Origin: JBEBVQ01 sp037190845
GTDB lineage: Bacteria; Bacteroidota; Bacteroidia; Chitinophagales; Chitinophagaceae
NCBI GenBank assembly: GCA_037190845.1
Contig: JBBCJI010000024.1
Coordinates: forward strand, 62,001-126,000
DNA: 64,000 nt
Reading direction: 5' to 3'
Notes under the pieces: model-generated
The model's input: the letters and a program-made list of their open reading frames with translations, nothing else
What the model was told of the DNA's origin: nothing
The model's database searches: none
Part shown: positions 8,900 through 17,404 of the stretch, one piece after another
How positions within the stretch are numbered: position 1 is the stretch's first letter
Layout: every line of letters begins with the position of its first letter
Program-made: the position numbers and the translations under genes

Positions 8900-9021
8900 G
8901 CGTTTCCAGAAGGATAATAAGTTTGGAGGGCTTGGTCAGTCGGACGGCATGGCGCAGATGAAGATATGACTGTGCTCGTTTAACGGGCATCCGGAAATGA
9001 TCGCGAGGGCTTTGAGGAAGC
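8900..9021 (+). pseudogene. Decayed copy 2 of the ATPase-gene 3' end
   Basis: Matches 3227-3347 of the ATPase gene along its length: GATAATAAGTTTGGAGGGCTTG, CAGTCGGAC, CTCGTTTAA, CATCCGGAAATGATCGCG and GGCTTTGAGGAAG are shared, with about four in five bases the same by eye. The ATPase stop is replaced by a Gln codon and other codons are broken. Confidence 0.85.
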
Positions 9022-9087
9022 AGGCATTTGTGTCAGTTAGTGGAGATAGTTACTTTTATCCTATCCAAAGCGCCTTGAGGCTGGAAC

Positions 9088-9528
9088 ATGGACAAGCTAA
9101 TGTTATCAATCGCAATAATTCCAGGGATCTGGATCGCCCTAAAGTTTAGCGGTGTTTTCCACCGGGTGATTGTCTTTGTGCTTGCCCTTTCTGTTGGATT
9201 GGTCTGGAGTGGAGAGCCGCGCATTATTACCGGCAGCTTCATTGCATTTACCTGTATGGCTATTGGGACAATGGTTTACGCATTGGCGGTTAAGGGGCTT
9301 AACAATTATGAAAGAATAAGCATTCTAACCATGGGCTTTTTCGTGGCGACGGGTTCGATTTTCAAACTTTTGCATTACCCCGGTGTCGGGTTGATCAGGT
9401 TAGCTATGGTCATACCTGTGGTCATGACGGTATTAGTCTTTGTGAAAGGCAGGAGACTAACCCGGGAAATGAGTTTTATGATCATCTGGCTGGTGTATGC
9501 GATGTCGGAATGCTTGAAGTTGTACTAA
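9088..9528 (+). CDS. Small multi-pass membrane protein (GldL-like FKxxHYPG motif)
   Basis: 146 residues, almost entirely hydrophobic, with about five membrane helices. The segment SIFKLLHYPGVG near residue 96 resembles the 'FK-hydrophobic-HWPGA' motif known from GldL and related Bacteroidota membrane proteins. It is a distant paralogue of 18048-18569: GVFHR/GVFHK, FKLLHYPG/FRIQHWSG and a matching MSFMIIWLVY/FSFMLVWMVL C-terminus. The first 50 codons occur again at 17172-17327, where the gene is cut. Function unknown. Confidence 0.7.
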   Translation: MDKLMLSIAIIPGIWIALKFSGVFHRVIVFVLALSVGLVWSGEPRIITGSFIAFTCMAIGTMVYALAVKGLNNYERISILTMGFFVATGSIFKLLHYPGVGLIRLAMVIPVVMTVLVFVKGRRLTREMSFMIIWLVYAMSECLKLY

Positions 9529-9538
9529 CCGATTGAAG

Positions 9539-10084
9539 TTATTTCCATTCCCATTTTTCGTCAATGTCATATTTGATTTTCAGATAGGCCGCAAGTTCAT
9601 CGAGTCTGGTTTTGACGTTGGCAATGTTTACTATTTTGTCCTTTGGCAGTATAAATGATTGACCGCCTCTTAGTTTGATAAGTATCATCGTTGGTATCTC
9701 GGATATTTCCTCAAGCTCTGTGGTTAACACTTTGCTTTCACTGCCATTTTCCTTTGCTAAAATAAAATCGTTACTCAGCTCCAATGTTCCAACTTTCCCG
9801 ATCCGGTCTTTATAGTTTTCCTTAATGAACGCCCTATAATGTTTAATGTAACGTCGTTTCTCCCAAGCCGGATAAAAGAAAAACCATAGAAGTCCGATAA
9901 TGATAAAAATAGTTGCCAGTGAAAATTGGTCATCAGAGAAAAATAGAAGTCCCAAGGCGCCATAAGCTAAAGGAAAAATCGTCTTGTTTTTTTGTCTTTT
10001 CTTTTTAATCCGCTCAGATTGTGACGCAAGAAAAAGTTGATGCGTCAGGAGATCATGTTCGTTGATTGTATATTCTATTGTCAT
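9539..10084 (-). CDS. YcxB-like membrane protein
   Basis: 181 residues with two membrane segments near residues 36-50 and 55-72, then a C-terminal PH-like part. The pattern of EEISEIPTMILIKLRGGQSFILPKD near residues 126-150 is typical of the YcxB C-terminal domain, as I remember it. It converges on the membrane gene ending at 9528 and is the last of a run of minus-strand accessory genes. Such proteins have no known activity. Confidence 0.6.
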   Translation of the reverse strand: MTIEYTINEHDLLTHQLFLASQSERIKKKRQKNKTIFPLAYGALGLLFFSDDQFSLATIFIIIGLLWFFFYPAWEKRRYIKHYRAFIKENYKDRIGKVGTLELSNDFILAKENGSESKVLTTELEEISEIPTMILIKLRGGQSFILPKDKIVNIANVKTRLDELAAYLKIKYDIDEKWEWK

Positions 10085-10172
10085 AGTCTTACGTGAAGTT
10101 GTGTGATTATTTTGCGCTTAGTACGCTGAATTTTGAATTAAATAAAAGGCCAGCCGTCGTAAATGCTCAATA

Positions 10173-10210
10173 GAGGTACGTTAGCCCTGCATTTGGTTAT
10201 ACGTTGTTAG
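10173..10210 (-). repeat. Post-stop shared motif, copy 2
   Basis: Begins 10 bases after the stop of the 444-residue secreted-protein gene on the minus strand. Reads CTAACA-nn-GTAT-n-ACC, then AAATG, GGGC and CG-n-AC. It matches 5441-5476 at most positions with a one-base indel. Confidence 0.35.
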
Positions 10211-10219
10211 TGAGTATTT

Positions 10220-11551
10220 TTAATTCTTTTCTCTATTTTTTCTTTGTCTGTTCCAATCTCCTATCCAACGCATTGGAACAGGTCCTTCATATAATTGTTT
10301 ATAAAAATGTCTCCAATTCCATGCACTTGTCCCGTCAGTTAGCTTAAGTTCGGGTATCCACACTTTATCTTCAGGGAAATACGTTGTCGTCCAAACGCCG
10401 TCTTTATATGCTTCGATATAACATTTTCCATAGTAGGCAAGTACTGATGGAAATAGGCTGTCAAAAAGATTGTAGTTTGTTCCGTTCCATTTGAGTGCTT
10501 CGTCCACTAAATCCATTCCTGTGCTGTCAAATGAAAGTTGCTCCTTGTCGAAGTTGATCAAGGAAGGTAATTGTTCAATAAGTTGTGGCACAAAGCCTGA
10601 AAAATTTTGTCCGTATTTATCAGATGTTTTTTGATAAAAATGTTCATGTGTTATGGGTTTGTCCATTAATTCTCTGTACTTCTTTTCAGCATCTTTCACT
10701 TGTTCAAGGTTGTCATAAATACGTAAACTTAAAATCGACATTTTATTGCCTGCTCCGTTCTTTTGCTTTTCTTCATCAATAAGTATGTAATAACCCTTTT
10801 CAGACTCGTATAAATTCCCGAAAAAGTTGGAAACATATACTTTTCGTTCGGTAAGCGATAGTCTGTGATGTTTAATTATATCCTTCATGTATTTAGGATA
10901 AATCAGATGAAAATCATGTTCGTAGTCCACAAGTCTGTCTCCCGAGGCAATAACTTTCATTAAATATTCTTCATCGTCTGAACCATATGCTTCTTCTAGT
11001 ACAGATGTTTTTTCGGAGGCTAGGGTTTTGATGTCTGGAAAGATAGCTGCTGCTTGAAAATTTTTAGATTTGTCTAAGAGCAAAATTTGTGCTGTGTTAA
11101 GCTGATATACTTCAAAGTCATACCATTGAGGTAAGTCGCTTGTGTACTGTGTTAATCTTTTAGGACTTTCTTTTTCAATTATTTGCTTGCCTTCGTCAAA
11201 TGATAATTCAATTTTGTACGAAACATTTTTTTTTAGAAAATCAATTGTGTTTTTTACAAACCTAACTCTGTGTAATCTGTTGAAATGCTCTAAGTTTTCA
11301 ACTAATACAGCTTGTTTATCGTAAAACTCAATCAGGATTTTTCCGTCAGAAAGCCGGTAAGTTCGTGCTGTCCATTTCTTACGAATAGAATTATCTTGCT
11401 CTCCCTTATATTGTTTCAGTGTATTTGTCTTTTCATTACTGTCAAGAAGCGTTACGGTAATTGGCAACTTGTCAAGAGTTGTAATTTCCAACTTTTGAGC
11501 AAAACTGCTAATCGTTATCAATGTAAAGATGATGGTTAATAATTGCCTCAT
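10220..11551 (-). CDS. Secreted protein of unknown function
   Basis: 443 residues from the ATG at 11551, chosen because it opens with a signal peptide (MRQLLTIIFTLITISSFAQ, cut after Ala-Gln as common in Bacteroidota). The frame runs further upstream, but that part is basic and overlaps no clear ribosome site. The body is mostly soluble, Lys/Asp-rich, with no catalytic motif I recognise; near residue 368 it has a VDEALKWNGTNYNLFDS segment. It sits in a run of minus-strand accessory genes, each separated by about 100 bases. Confidence 0.65.
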   Translation of the reverse strand: MRQLLTIIFTLITISSFAQKLEITTLDKLPITVTLLDSNEKTNTLKQYKGEQDNSIRKKWTARTYRLSDGKILIEFYDKQAVLVENLEHFNRLHRVRFVKNTIDFLKKNVSYKIELSFDEGKQIIEKESPKRLTQYTSDLPQWYDFEVYQLNTAQILLLDKSKNFQAAAIFPDIKTLASEKTSVLEEAYGSDDEEYLMKVIASGDRLVDYEHDFHLIYPKYMKDIIKHHRLSLTERKVYVSNFFGNLYESEKGYYILIDEEKQKNGAGNKMSILSLRIYDNLEQVKDAEKKYRELMDKPITHEHFYQKTSDKYGQNFSGFVPQLIEQLPSLINFDKEQLSFDSTGMDLVDEALKWNGTNYNLFDSLFPSVLAYYGKCYIEAYKDGVWTTTYFPEDKVWIPELKLTDGTSAWNWRHFYKQLYEGPVPMRWIGDWNRQRKNREKN

Positions 11552-11687
11552 TGCATGGCGCTTGTGTGAGGACGCTGCATTCGGGCGACTTTTACGAGTA
11601 CGAAGTCTCAATTTATACATCAGCTCGCTTATTGCTGAGCTGTTCCTGTGGTGCCTTCTTGTCTGTCTACTTGTGAATGTCTGCATA

Positions 11688-12185
11688 TTACTCACCCCAA
11701 AAATGATAAACTTTTAATGCCGTCCCTTCTCGGTTTAGTACAACGAAACCATTTTCAAACGTTTCTCGGGTATTGCCTGGCTCTACTTTCAACCAAGTTG
11801 TCTTGAAAGTAAATATTCTATTGTCGTTTGATTTCAGTTTGGGTAAAACGTTTTCGTTTAATAAGTCAAAGGAATAGTCGTCACTTTTTAGTTTAGAAAA
11901 GCTGTTGCTGGTTAAAGTGTCTGCCGGGAATAAAATACTGTCTAAAAGCTCCCATTCATTTATAGCTGCAAATGCTATTAGTTCTTTGTTTGTAAAAGTA
12001 CCGCTAGTGTTACTTTGCCAGTTTATTTCCCTGTGTCCTCCCCAAGGCCCCTGGTCACTATTTTGGTTTGTGATTAAGTCTTTATGGAAATCTGTCCAGA
12101 AACCAGCAGGCGTTGATCTATTACAAGAAGTTGCTAAAACGGCTACACAAAAAATGGTCAGGAGATATTTCATTATCCGTTTCAA
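11688..12185 (-). CDS. Putative lipoprotein
   Basis: 165 residues with a type II signal peptide, MKYLLTIFCVAVLATSC, the Cys being lipidated. The ATG at 12185 or the one four codons later could be the start. The mature part has GFWTDFHKDLITNQ and ends in KVYHFWGE; it resembles no family I know. Located between a secreted-protein gene and a DUF3885 gene, all on the minus strand. Confidence 0.65.
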   Translation of the reverse strand: MKRIMKYLLTIFCVAVLATSCNRSTPAGFWTDFHKDLITNQNSDQGPWGGHREINWQSNTSGTFTNKELIAFAAINEWELLDSILFPADTLTSNSFSKLKSDDYSFDLLNENVLPKLKSNDNRIFTFKTTWLKVEPGNTRETFENGFVVLNREGTALKVYHFWGE

Positions 12186-12267
12186 TATTGTCTGTTTGTT
12201 TCGTCTTTTAATGATTCTTCATTTTAGTTGCATTTTCTACTTCGCGTATGTTCATACGAAGAACATC

Positions 12268-12299
12268 ACTTTCCCGCTTTAGTCCCACCATTGTTATAG
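12268..12299 (-). repeat. Post-stop shared motif, copy 3 (weaker)
   Basis: On the minus strand it overlaps the TAA stop of the DUF3885 gene: CTATAACAATGG, then TGGGACTAAAG. It shares TATAAC-n-AATG and GGG-n-CTAA with the copy at 10173-10210. Similarity is weaker than between the other two copies. Confidence 0.25.
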
Positions 12300-12968
12300 A
12301 CCGATTTTATTGTCATAACTGAAATATGCTTCAATTTCTGCTCTGTGATATTCAACAATCCAGTCATTTCTTTTTATGTAAATGTCCCGAATTTTGTCTG
12401 CTTTGTCGCTCCAAACAAAACATCCTCTGTCATCATACATTTGAAATGCTTTGTCGGTTGCCGGATCGAAAAAGAAAATTCTTTGGTTTATACTCGGGTT
12501 AAAGCCCATTTCGTTGTTGGCAATTCCATTCAGAATGTTTTTGACATTGATGTCTTTAATAGGCAGTTTGCCAATTATAATTCCGACGTTCTCTTTTTCT
12601 GGAACGTCATTCCCGTTTTCATCTGTTGTGAAGTAGCGAGTGTTTACCGTTTCCAATTTATTATAGAATTGCTCGAAGCTGTCGGCAGGAAATTGTTTAT
12701 GCAAGTAGTCGTTTGAGGCGCTAAAAATATCTTCGTCTTGGTATTCATAAATAAGAATGAAAATTTCGTGTGTCGAGTCATTAAATGTCTCGTTGAATAT
12801 TGTCAAAGCCCTATTCGTCGAGTAAGTTACCCGCTCAATTGTCCCATTTTCTTTTTCTTCTCCAAGTTCAAACCGAATGTGAACATGTCCTCCAAGTGAA
12901 TGTTCTGTGTCTATTTTCGATCCGGTGTAAACCCTGTCTAAATATGATTGTAACTCTTGTCTTAACAT
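12294..12968 (-). CDS. DUF3885 domain protein
   Basis: 224 residues. The C-terminal part IFFFDPATDKAFQMYDDRGCFVW followed by NDWIVEYHRAEIE is the hallmark of DUF3885 as I remember it. Members are small soluble proteins common in accessory loci; some sit where immunity proteins of polymorphic toxins are found, but no toxin gene is next to this one. Role unknown. Confidence 0.7.
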   Translation of the reverse strand: MLRQELQSYLDRVYTGSKIDTEHSLGGHVHIRFELGEEKENGTIERVTYSTNRALTIFNETFNDSTHEIFILIYEYQDEDIFSASNDYLHKQFPADSFEQFYNKLETVNTRYFTTDENGNDVPEKENVGIIIGKLPIKDINVKNILNGIANNEMGFNPSINQRIFFFDPATDKAFQMYDDRGCFVWSDKADKIRDIYIKRNDWIVEYHRAEIEAYFSYDNKIGL

Positions 12969-13047
12969 TTTGTTCTTGCCTTGTCAGGTTGTTAAAGTGG
13001 TTGGTTATTGTGCTTGGATGGGTTGGAGCAGATGAAGCGGTGCTTCC

Positions 13048-15771
13048 TCACCTCCACTTATTCACATGCTCAATCTTGTCTTCAAATTGTGCAGCCAATG
13101 ATTTAATCCTTGACTTCAGTAATAATTGTCTTCCCTCGATTGTTCGTGTAAATATCAGGTCGCAGGCGCCAACAAGCTGTTCCCATCGGCTTTTGAAATA
13201 TTCAGCCAGGTTCTTGTTTTTTCCGAGTACCTCAGGAACGGCATGATAATCTTTTTGTTTCATGAACAGCATAAACCTGTTCTTCCGGATAATTACATAT
13301 CTGGGGTTCTCAATGGGGGCAATTATTTCCTGCAGCGCATTTATGAAGGCTGACTGCTCAAAAGTGGTTCCTCCTTCCAGATGGCAATAAACGGTGCCCC
13401 AACGATTCACCGAAGATGCCACTTTCAACTGTGTGACTTCCGTATGAATGGTTCCTGCCTTAATTAACGACTGCATAAGCGTCTCGCCAATCCGTTGCAT
13501 GTCTTTTGCAATATCCCGGTATTTGAAGTAGAGTCTGAGTGTTTTGTATGTCAGTCTGCCGTAAATTACTATTCCTACTGTCCCCAGCAAGGCGATGAAA
13601 ATATACAGATCATTTATTGTTCTGAAGTTTTTTGCTGCGCGTCCCAGCCCCTGCAGGCTTTCTAAACCAAAACCTATTAATCCGGAACTCAATGTAGCAA
13701 AAAGATTTGCAATTGTCTTTCTCAGGTACATGGATTTGACCTCGCGGTATGATCTTTCTTCCGGGAATGGGATTTTTATTTCTTCTGTAAGGGTTACGCC
13801 GGTTGCCAGCGCTTCTTTCCAGCGCTGTTTCAGACTTTCTCTATCACCGGCATAAGTAAACATTTCCGTGTTTTTCCTCGCTGCTACAACCTCCTGATGT
13901 ATGTCTTCCGGTAAATTGAGTCGGCCTATCCCGTTTTCTATTCCGGGTTCTTGGCTAAAGGAAACCCCTACAAAACTTCTGAAACGACGCTTTAGTAAAT
14001 CAAAATCCTCGCCTCCTGTCTCCGATGTAGGATCGATACAGACTATATGCCAGATATTTCCTGTTTTTTCCTGATTGTCTTTTTGTGTTCGAATCGCTCT
14101 CCCGCGCATTTGATTGGACAAAACGAAAGAGCCCACAAAGCTTCCCAGTATTAAGGAATTGATGGCGGGCGCATCCCACCCTTCTCCCAAGAGTGATTTT
14201 GTGCCAATTAAAACTTCAATTTCACCCCGTTGAAAAATCTGGGTAACAATATGAACAATATCATTTTTCAGCTGGCCGGTCGGATTGATTATCACGTAAT
14301 TTGTATCAAAAGGGGCAGTACTCGAATTGATCTGTGTAATTCCATATTTGGCCGCTTTTGCTTCAAATGCAGGATAAGCTTTTGTGGGAATAATGATTAC
14401 GGATCCGGTAAGTACGGCCATCTTTTTGTTATCTGTGTTGGACCGTCTTAGTTTTTCAAAAATGGGTATTACGCCTATCTTGTTTAATTCAAGTGGGTTA
14501 TCCGGAGTGCTTGTGAGAAACTCTTTCCGGATAAAGTCGGAAAGGATGACCAGGCGGAGCGAGTTGCCTAACTGTTTATATTCAAAGTCAACAATCTCTT
14601 TAATGCTGTTGAGTTTGCTGATACTGGATGTCAGAAATCCGGTTAGTTTTTTGTTGTGGGAAAAGTTGATTTTTCTTCTTTCAATGGCTCCTGATCTGCG
14701 CAGCCGGTTTTCAAGGTGTTTTCTATGTGTTTCAAATTCTTTGAAATGTTCTTTCCCTTTGTAGAGATAGAAGTCGAGTAGCGTTTCCGTCCATTCGTAG
14801 TCGAGTTCCGGTATTTCGATTTTCTTATCGCCTATTACTTCAAGATGGGTTTCGGGTATATCTCTGCCGTTGGCGTGCAGGAAAATCAAGGAAGCCGAAT
14901 AAGAGGATAGGTTGTTATAGATCCAGTCTAACTGATCTGCAGGGTTTAACCAGATAGGGTGTTGTTCTATCGCCCGGACAATGGTTTCATCACGCTTTAT
15001 TTCCTGAAACAGTTGCTCCATCCGCAGTCTGAAATCAGCGATGCTTTGGTTTTCATCTTCTGTCGGAAAGGTAAAATGCACATAGTCCTGATGTGGGCAC
15101 AGGTCACCTTCTATCACTAATTCAGGTACAGAAATCTCGGTGTCTACGGGGCCGTTGAGTGTAATGTATCGCTGCCATTCAGTTGCAGTAACATCATAGG
15201 GTGGGGTTGCTGTAAGCCCGACGATCACCGGGTCTGTTTTTTCTTTAACCATTGTCAACGTTCGCCACCATTCACTTTTCAGGTGGTGAGCCTCGTCTAC
15301 AACGATAGTTCTGATGTTTTGTTCGATTAGTTTGCTTACAACGTTTTCAAGATTCTGATTTGTGGAAAGGCCATTGCCATTTTCTGTTGCTATCTCCTCA
15401 TCTTCAGGGTCTTCATCCTGAATGTTCTGATTGTTGCAGGCGGCGTGCATTCCCTGGTAGGTAGCGACTGTTAGAAATTTCGGATTCCTGATATCTGTAG
15501 AAATCCATTCCGGAGTTATAGTGGTTTGAAGAAAGAGTTCACAAAAGCGTTGTATCCACTGGTTGCGAATGGCTATTGACGGGGCAAGTATAAGTGTTGC
15601 ATTGTTCAGCCGGATAGCTACTTCCAACCCTAAGACCGTCTTACCCGACCCCGGTGGAGCGATTACGTGTAAATGTTTATCCGTTAAGTGTGTTTCAAGT
15701 TCATCAAGTACCCGTTGTTGATATTTTCTCCAACGGTATTTGAATTTTATGTCTTTGGGAAATTCAGTCAA
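13048..15771 (-). CDS. SF2 (DEAD/DEAH-type) helicase with C-terminal hydrophobic segments
   Basis: 907 residues. Helicase motifs are clear: Walker A APPGSGKTVLGLE near residue 38, Ia LAPSIAIRNQW, DEAH box VVDEAHHL near residue 159, motif III GLTATPPYD, and in the second RecA domain GEGWDAPA near 529 and QMRGRAIRTQ near 553 (motif VI). After the helicase come ~300 residues with two hydrophobic stretches near 690-705 and 730-748 and a KYRD-rich linker, then a soluble end. A membrane-associated helicase is unusual. No methylase, nuclease or DISARM/BREX partner is adjacent. It may act in phage defence as a stand-alone effector, an inference from its place in the island. Confidence 0.75.
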   Translation of the reverse strand: MTEFPKDIKFKYRWRKYQQRVLDELETHLTDKHLHVIAPPGSGKTVLGLEVAIRLNNATLILAPSIAIRNQWIQRFCELFLQTTITPEWISTDIRNPKFLTVATYQGMHAACNNQNIQDEDPEDEEIATENGNGLSTNQNLENVVSKLIEQNIRTIVVDEAHHLKSEWWRTLTMVKEKTDPVIVGLTATPPYDVTATEWQRYITLNGPVDTEISVPELVIEGDLCPHQDYVHFTFPTEDENQSIADFRLRMEQLFQEIKRDETIVRAIEQHPIWLNPADQLDWIYNNLSSYSASLIFLHANGRDIPETHLEVIGDKKIEIPELDYEWTETLLDFYLYKGKEHFKEFETHRKHLENRLRRSGAIERRKINFSHNKKLTGFLTSSISKLNSIKEIVDFEYKQLGNSLRLVILSDFIRKEFLTSTPDNPLELNKIGVIPIFEKLRRSNTDNKKMAVLTGSVIIIPTKAYPAFEAKAAKYGITQINSSTAPFDTNYVIINPTGQLKNDIVHIVTQIFQRGEIEVLIGTKSLLGEGWDAPAINSLILGSFVGSFVLSNQMRGRAIRTQKDNQEKTGNIWHIVCIDPTSETGGEDFDLLKRRFRSFVGVSFSQEPGIENGIGRLNLPEDIHQEVVAARKNTEMFTYAGDRESLKQRWKEALATGVTLTEEIKIPFPEERSYREVKSMYLRKTIANLFATLSSGLIGFGLESLQGLGRAAKNFRTINDLYIFIALLGTVGIVIYGRLTYKTLRLYFKYRDIAKDMQRIGETLMQSLIKAGTIHTEVTQLKVASSVNRWGTVYCHLEGGTTFEQSAFINALQEIIAPIENPRYVIIRKNRFMLFMKQKDYHAVPEVLGKNKNLAEYFKSRWEQLVGACDLIFTRTIEGRQLLLKSRIKSLAAQFEDKIEHVNKWR

Positions 15772-15892
15772 GTAAGCCTTAGTTTTTATTGTACAGGCAG
15801 TAATATACGGCTTTGTTTTTAATTGTTGTTTTATGTAGGCTTTGCGCGTGACAGGCTGACTTTCAGTGTGCTTATTTCATAATGGTTTGTTC

Positions 15893-16273
15893 CTGCTGCA
15901 CCAGTCGGTGGAACTGCTGTTACGCGCCTTTATCATTGCCGTAACGGGGCAGGAGGTGAAAAGGCATATCCTGTCGGATCTGATGAAGCATACGCTCCGT
16001 TATGCGCCGGGACTGAAAGCCTGTCGTACCGCTTCAGGCACATCGGTCCACCACCTGCCGGAACGGCTGGAAAAGGCCTATGTCTGCGGTCGGTATTCGC
16101 CGCATTTCCAGCTTGCGCCGGCAACACTGCCGGAACTGTACGAACAGGTAGGGTTATTACAGGATGCATTGAAAAAAGCATTTGCCCGCCTGATGGAGGC
16201 GTATGGGCTTTGCGGACGGCAGGAGGCGCCAGTGTTTCATGCATTAGAAGGGATAAAACGGATGTCTGCATAA
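15893..16273 (+). pseudogene. 5'-truncated HEPN gene (copy B)
   Basis: From about 15897 the sequence follows the HEPN gene copy A from 7931 to its stop at 8305 with roughly 95 percent identity by eye. The first ~155 codons are missing; upstream is unrelated DNA from the helicase side. A frame of 135 codons opens at the ATG 15866, so a HEPN-only product is possible, but its first nine codons come from foreign sequence. It is best read as a duplication remnant. Confidence 0.75.
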
Positions 16274-16361
16274 ACGCATGTGGGCAGGAATTTAGGCCAC
16301 CATTCTTTTGTCTTCTTTTGGATACCTCAGATTTTTCTGAGCAAGAGAACAAAACGAGTGT

Positions 16362-16661
16362 TTATTCACTCAATCGCTTTTTCAAATCCATCCTTTCGTG
16401 TAAAATTCTAATTATTTCAACTTCTTTATCGCTGACTTTTCGATAAAAGACAATGTGCTTTCCAGCTCCAAATCCAACAAGCTCTTTTGAAATTTCTTCG
16501 TAGATTTTTCCGATAGTTGGTCTTTTTGCGATTGCTTCAAACGCTTCAATTAAAAGTGCATAGTACTGGTCTGCCTGATTTTCAGACCAGATCTCATAAG
16601 TATAGTCCCAAATTTTGGATAGGTCTTCGACTGCTTTATTGGTTAAATAGTATTTAGCCAT
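16362..16661 (-). CDS. parE: ParE-type toxin
   Basis: 99 residues of the RelE/ParE superfamily: AVEDLSKIWDYTYEIW near residue 10, QADQYYALLIEAFEAIA, and the C-terminal GKHIVFYRKVSDKEVEIIRILHERMD that is typical of ParE. ParE toxins poison DNA gyrase. It overlaps the upstream parD by 8 bases, the usual antitoxin-first order. This is the only intact toxin of the duplicated block, the copy at 8554 being reduced to five codons. Confidence 0.88.
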   Translation of the reverse strand: MAKYYLTNKAVEDLSKIWDYTYEIWSENQADQYYALLIEAFEAIAKRPTIGKIYEEISKELVGFGAGKHIVFYRKVSDKEVEIIRILHERMDLKKRLSE

Positions 16662-16905
16662 TTTTTTGCTTATTGGCTTTTAGCGCTGCCAAGTGCTTTT
16701 TCGCGTCGAAATTTTCGGCAATGCCGCTTTCAATTCCTTCGTGAATTGCATTTTTCAAAATTTGGATTTTGTTTTCTTCTTCTTCTAAGAGTCGAAGACC
16801 GGCTCTGATTACTTCACTTGCATTTTTGTAACGTCCCTGAGACACACTATTATCAACAAATTCTTCAAAATAGTTTCCAAGTGATACGGATGTATTTCGT
16901 CCCAT
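16654..16905 (-). CDS. parD: ParD antitoxin (copy B)
   Basis: 83 residues, ribbon-helix-helix antitoxin partner of the ParE at 16362-16661. Motif layout as in copy A, with Glu in place of Val, Glu in place of Lys and Asn in place of Asp in the C-terminal third. Because the tail binds the toxin, these three changes could affect cross-neutralisation. The operator palindrome lies at 16925-16945. Confidence 0.88.
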   Translation of the reverse strand: MGRNTSVSLGNYFEEFVDNSVSQGRYKNASEVIRAGLRLLEEEENKIQILKNAIHEGIESGIAENFDAKKHLAALKANKQKNG

Positions 16906-16924
16906 GGTTTTGAATTTTTAATAA

Positions 16925-16945
16925 AGTTACCAATATTTGGTAACT
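16925..16945. promoter_or_regulatory. Palindromic operator upstream of parDE
   Basis: AGTTACCAA-TAT-TTGGTAACT, identical to 8841-8861, 20 bases upstream of the parD start; likely ParD/ParDE autoregulatory site. Confidence 0.65.
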
Positions 16946-16985
16946 CTGGTGTCGGTTTTATGTTAATGTTCATGGACACCACAGG

Positions 16986-17104
16986 ATTTTCGGTGGGGCA
17001 ATAAGTCTGGAAGGTTTGGTTGGTAGGATGGCTTGGGGCAGATGAAGATACGACTGTGCTTGTTTAACGGGCATCCGGAAATGACCGCGAGGGCTTTGAG
17101 GAAG
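16986..17104 (+). pseudogene. Decayed copy 3 of the ATPase-gene 3' end
   Basis: Nearly the same as copy 2 (8900-9021) and so also related to 3227-3347: GGGGCAATAAGTCTGGAAGG, CTTGTTTAACGGGCATCCGG and GCGAGGGCTTTGAGGAAG are kept. Accumulated changes are more than in copy 2. It belongs to the duplicated block. Confidence 0.8.
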
Positions 17105-17171
17105 CAGGCATTTGTATCAGTTAATGGAGATAGTTACTTTTATCTTATCCAAAGCGTCTTGAGGCTGGAAC

Positions 17172-17327
17172 ATGGACAAGCTAATGTTATCAATCGCAGT
17201 AATTCCAGGGATATGGATCGCCCTAAAGTTTAGTGGTGTTTTCCATCGCGTGATTGTCTTTGTGCTTGCCCTTTCTGTTGGATTGCTCTGGAGTGGAGAT
17301 CCGCGCATTATTACAGGTAGCTCTTGA
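17172..17327 (+). pseudogene. Truncated membrane-protein gene (copy B)
   Basis: The first 49 codons match the membrane gene at 9088 nearly base for base, then the duplication ends near 17320 and TGA follows at 17325. A 51-residue product with one to two membrane helices could be made, but the rest of the protein is gone. Confidence 0.75.
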
Positions 17328-17404
17328 TTTTTCGAGGGGGATCATGAATGACGGAAAGGGTTGATGTGTATACACAGCGTAAAACGCTTCTTTTATTAAG
17401 GAAC

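Noticed and set aside
5340..13047. Integron with attC sites
   Set aside because: Single genes on one strand with ~100-base spacers looked like cassettes, but no core fits GTTRRRY/RYYYAAC with the expected pairing, and no integrase was found. Only the shared post-stop motif is reported.
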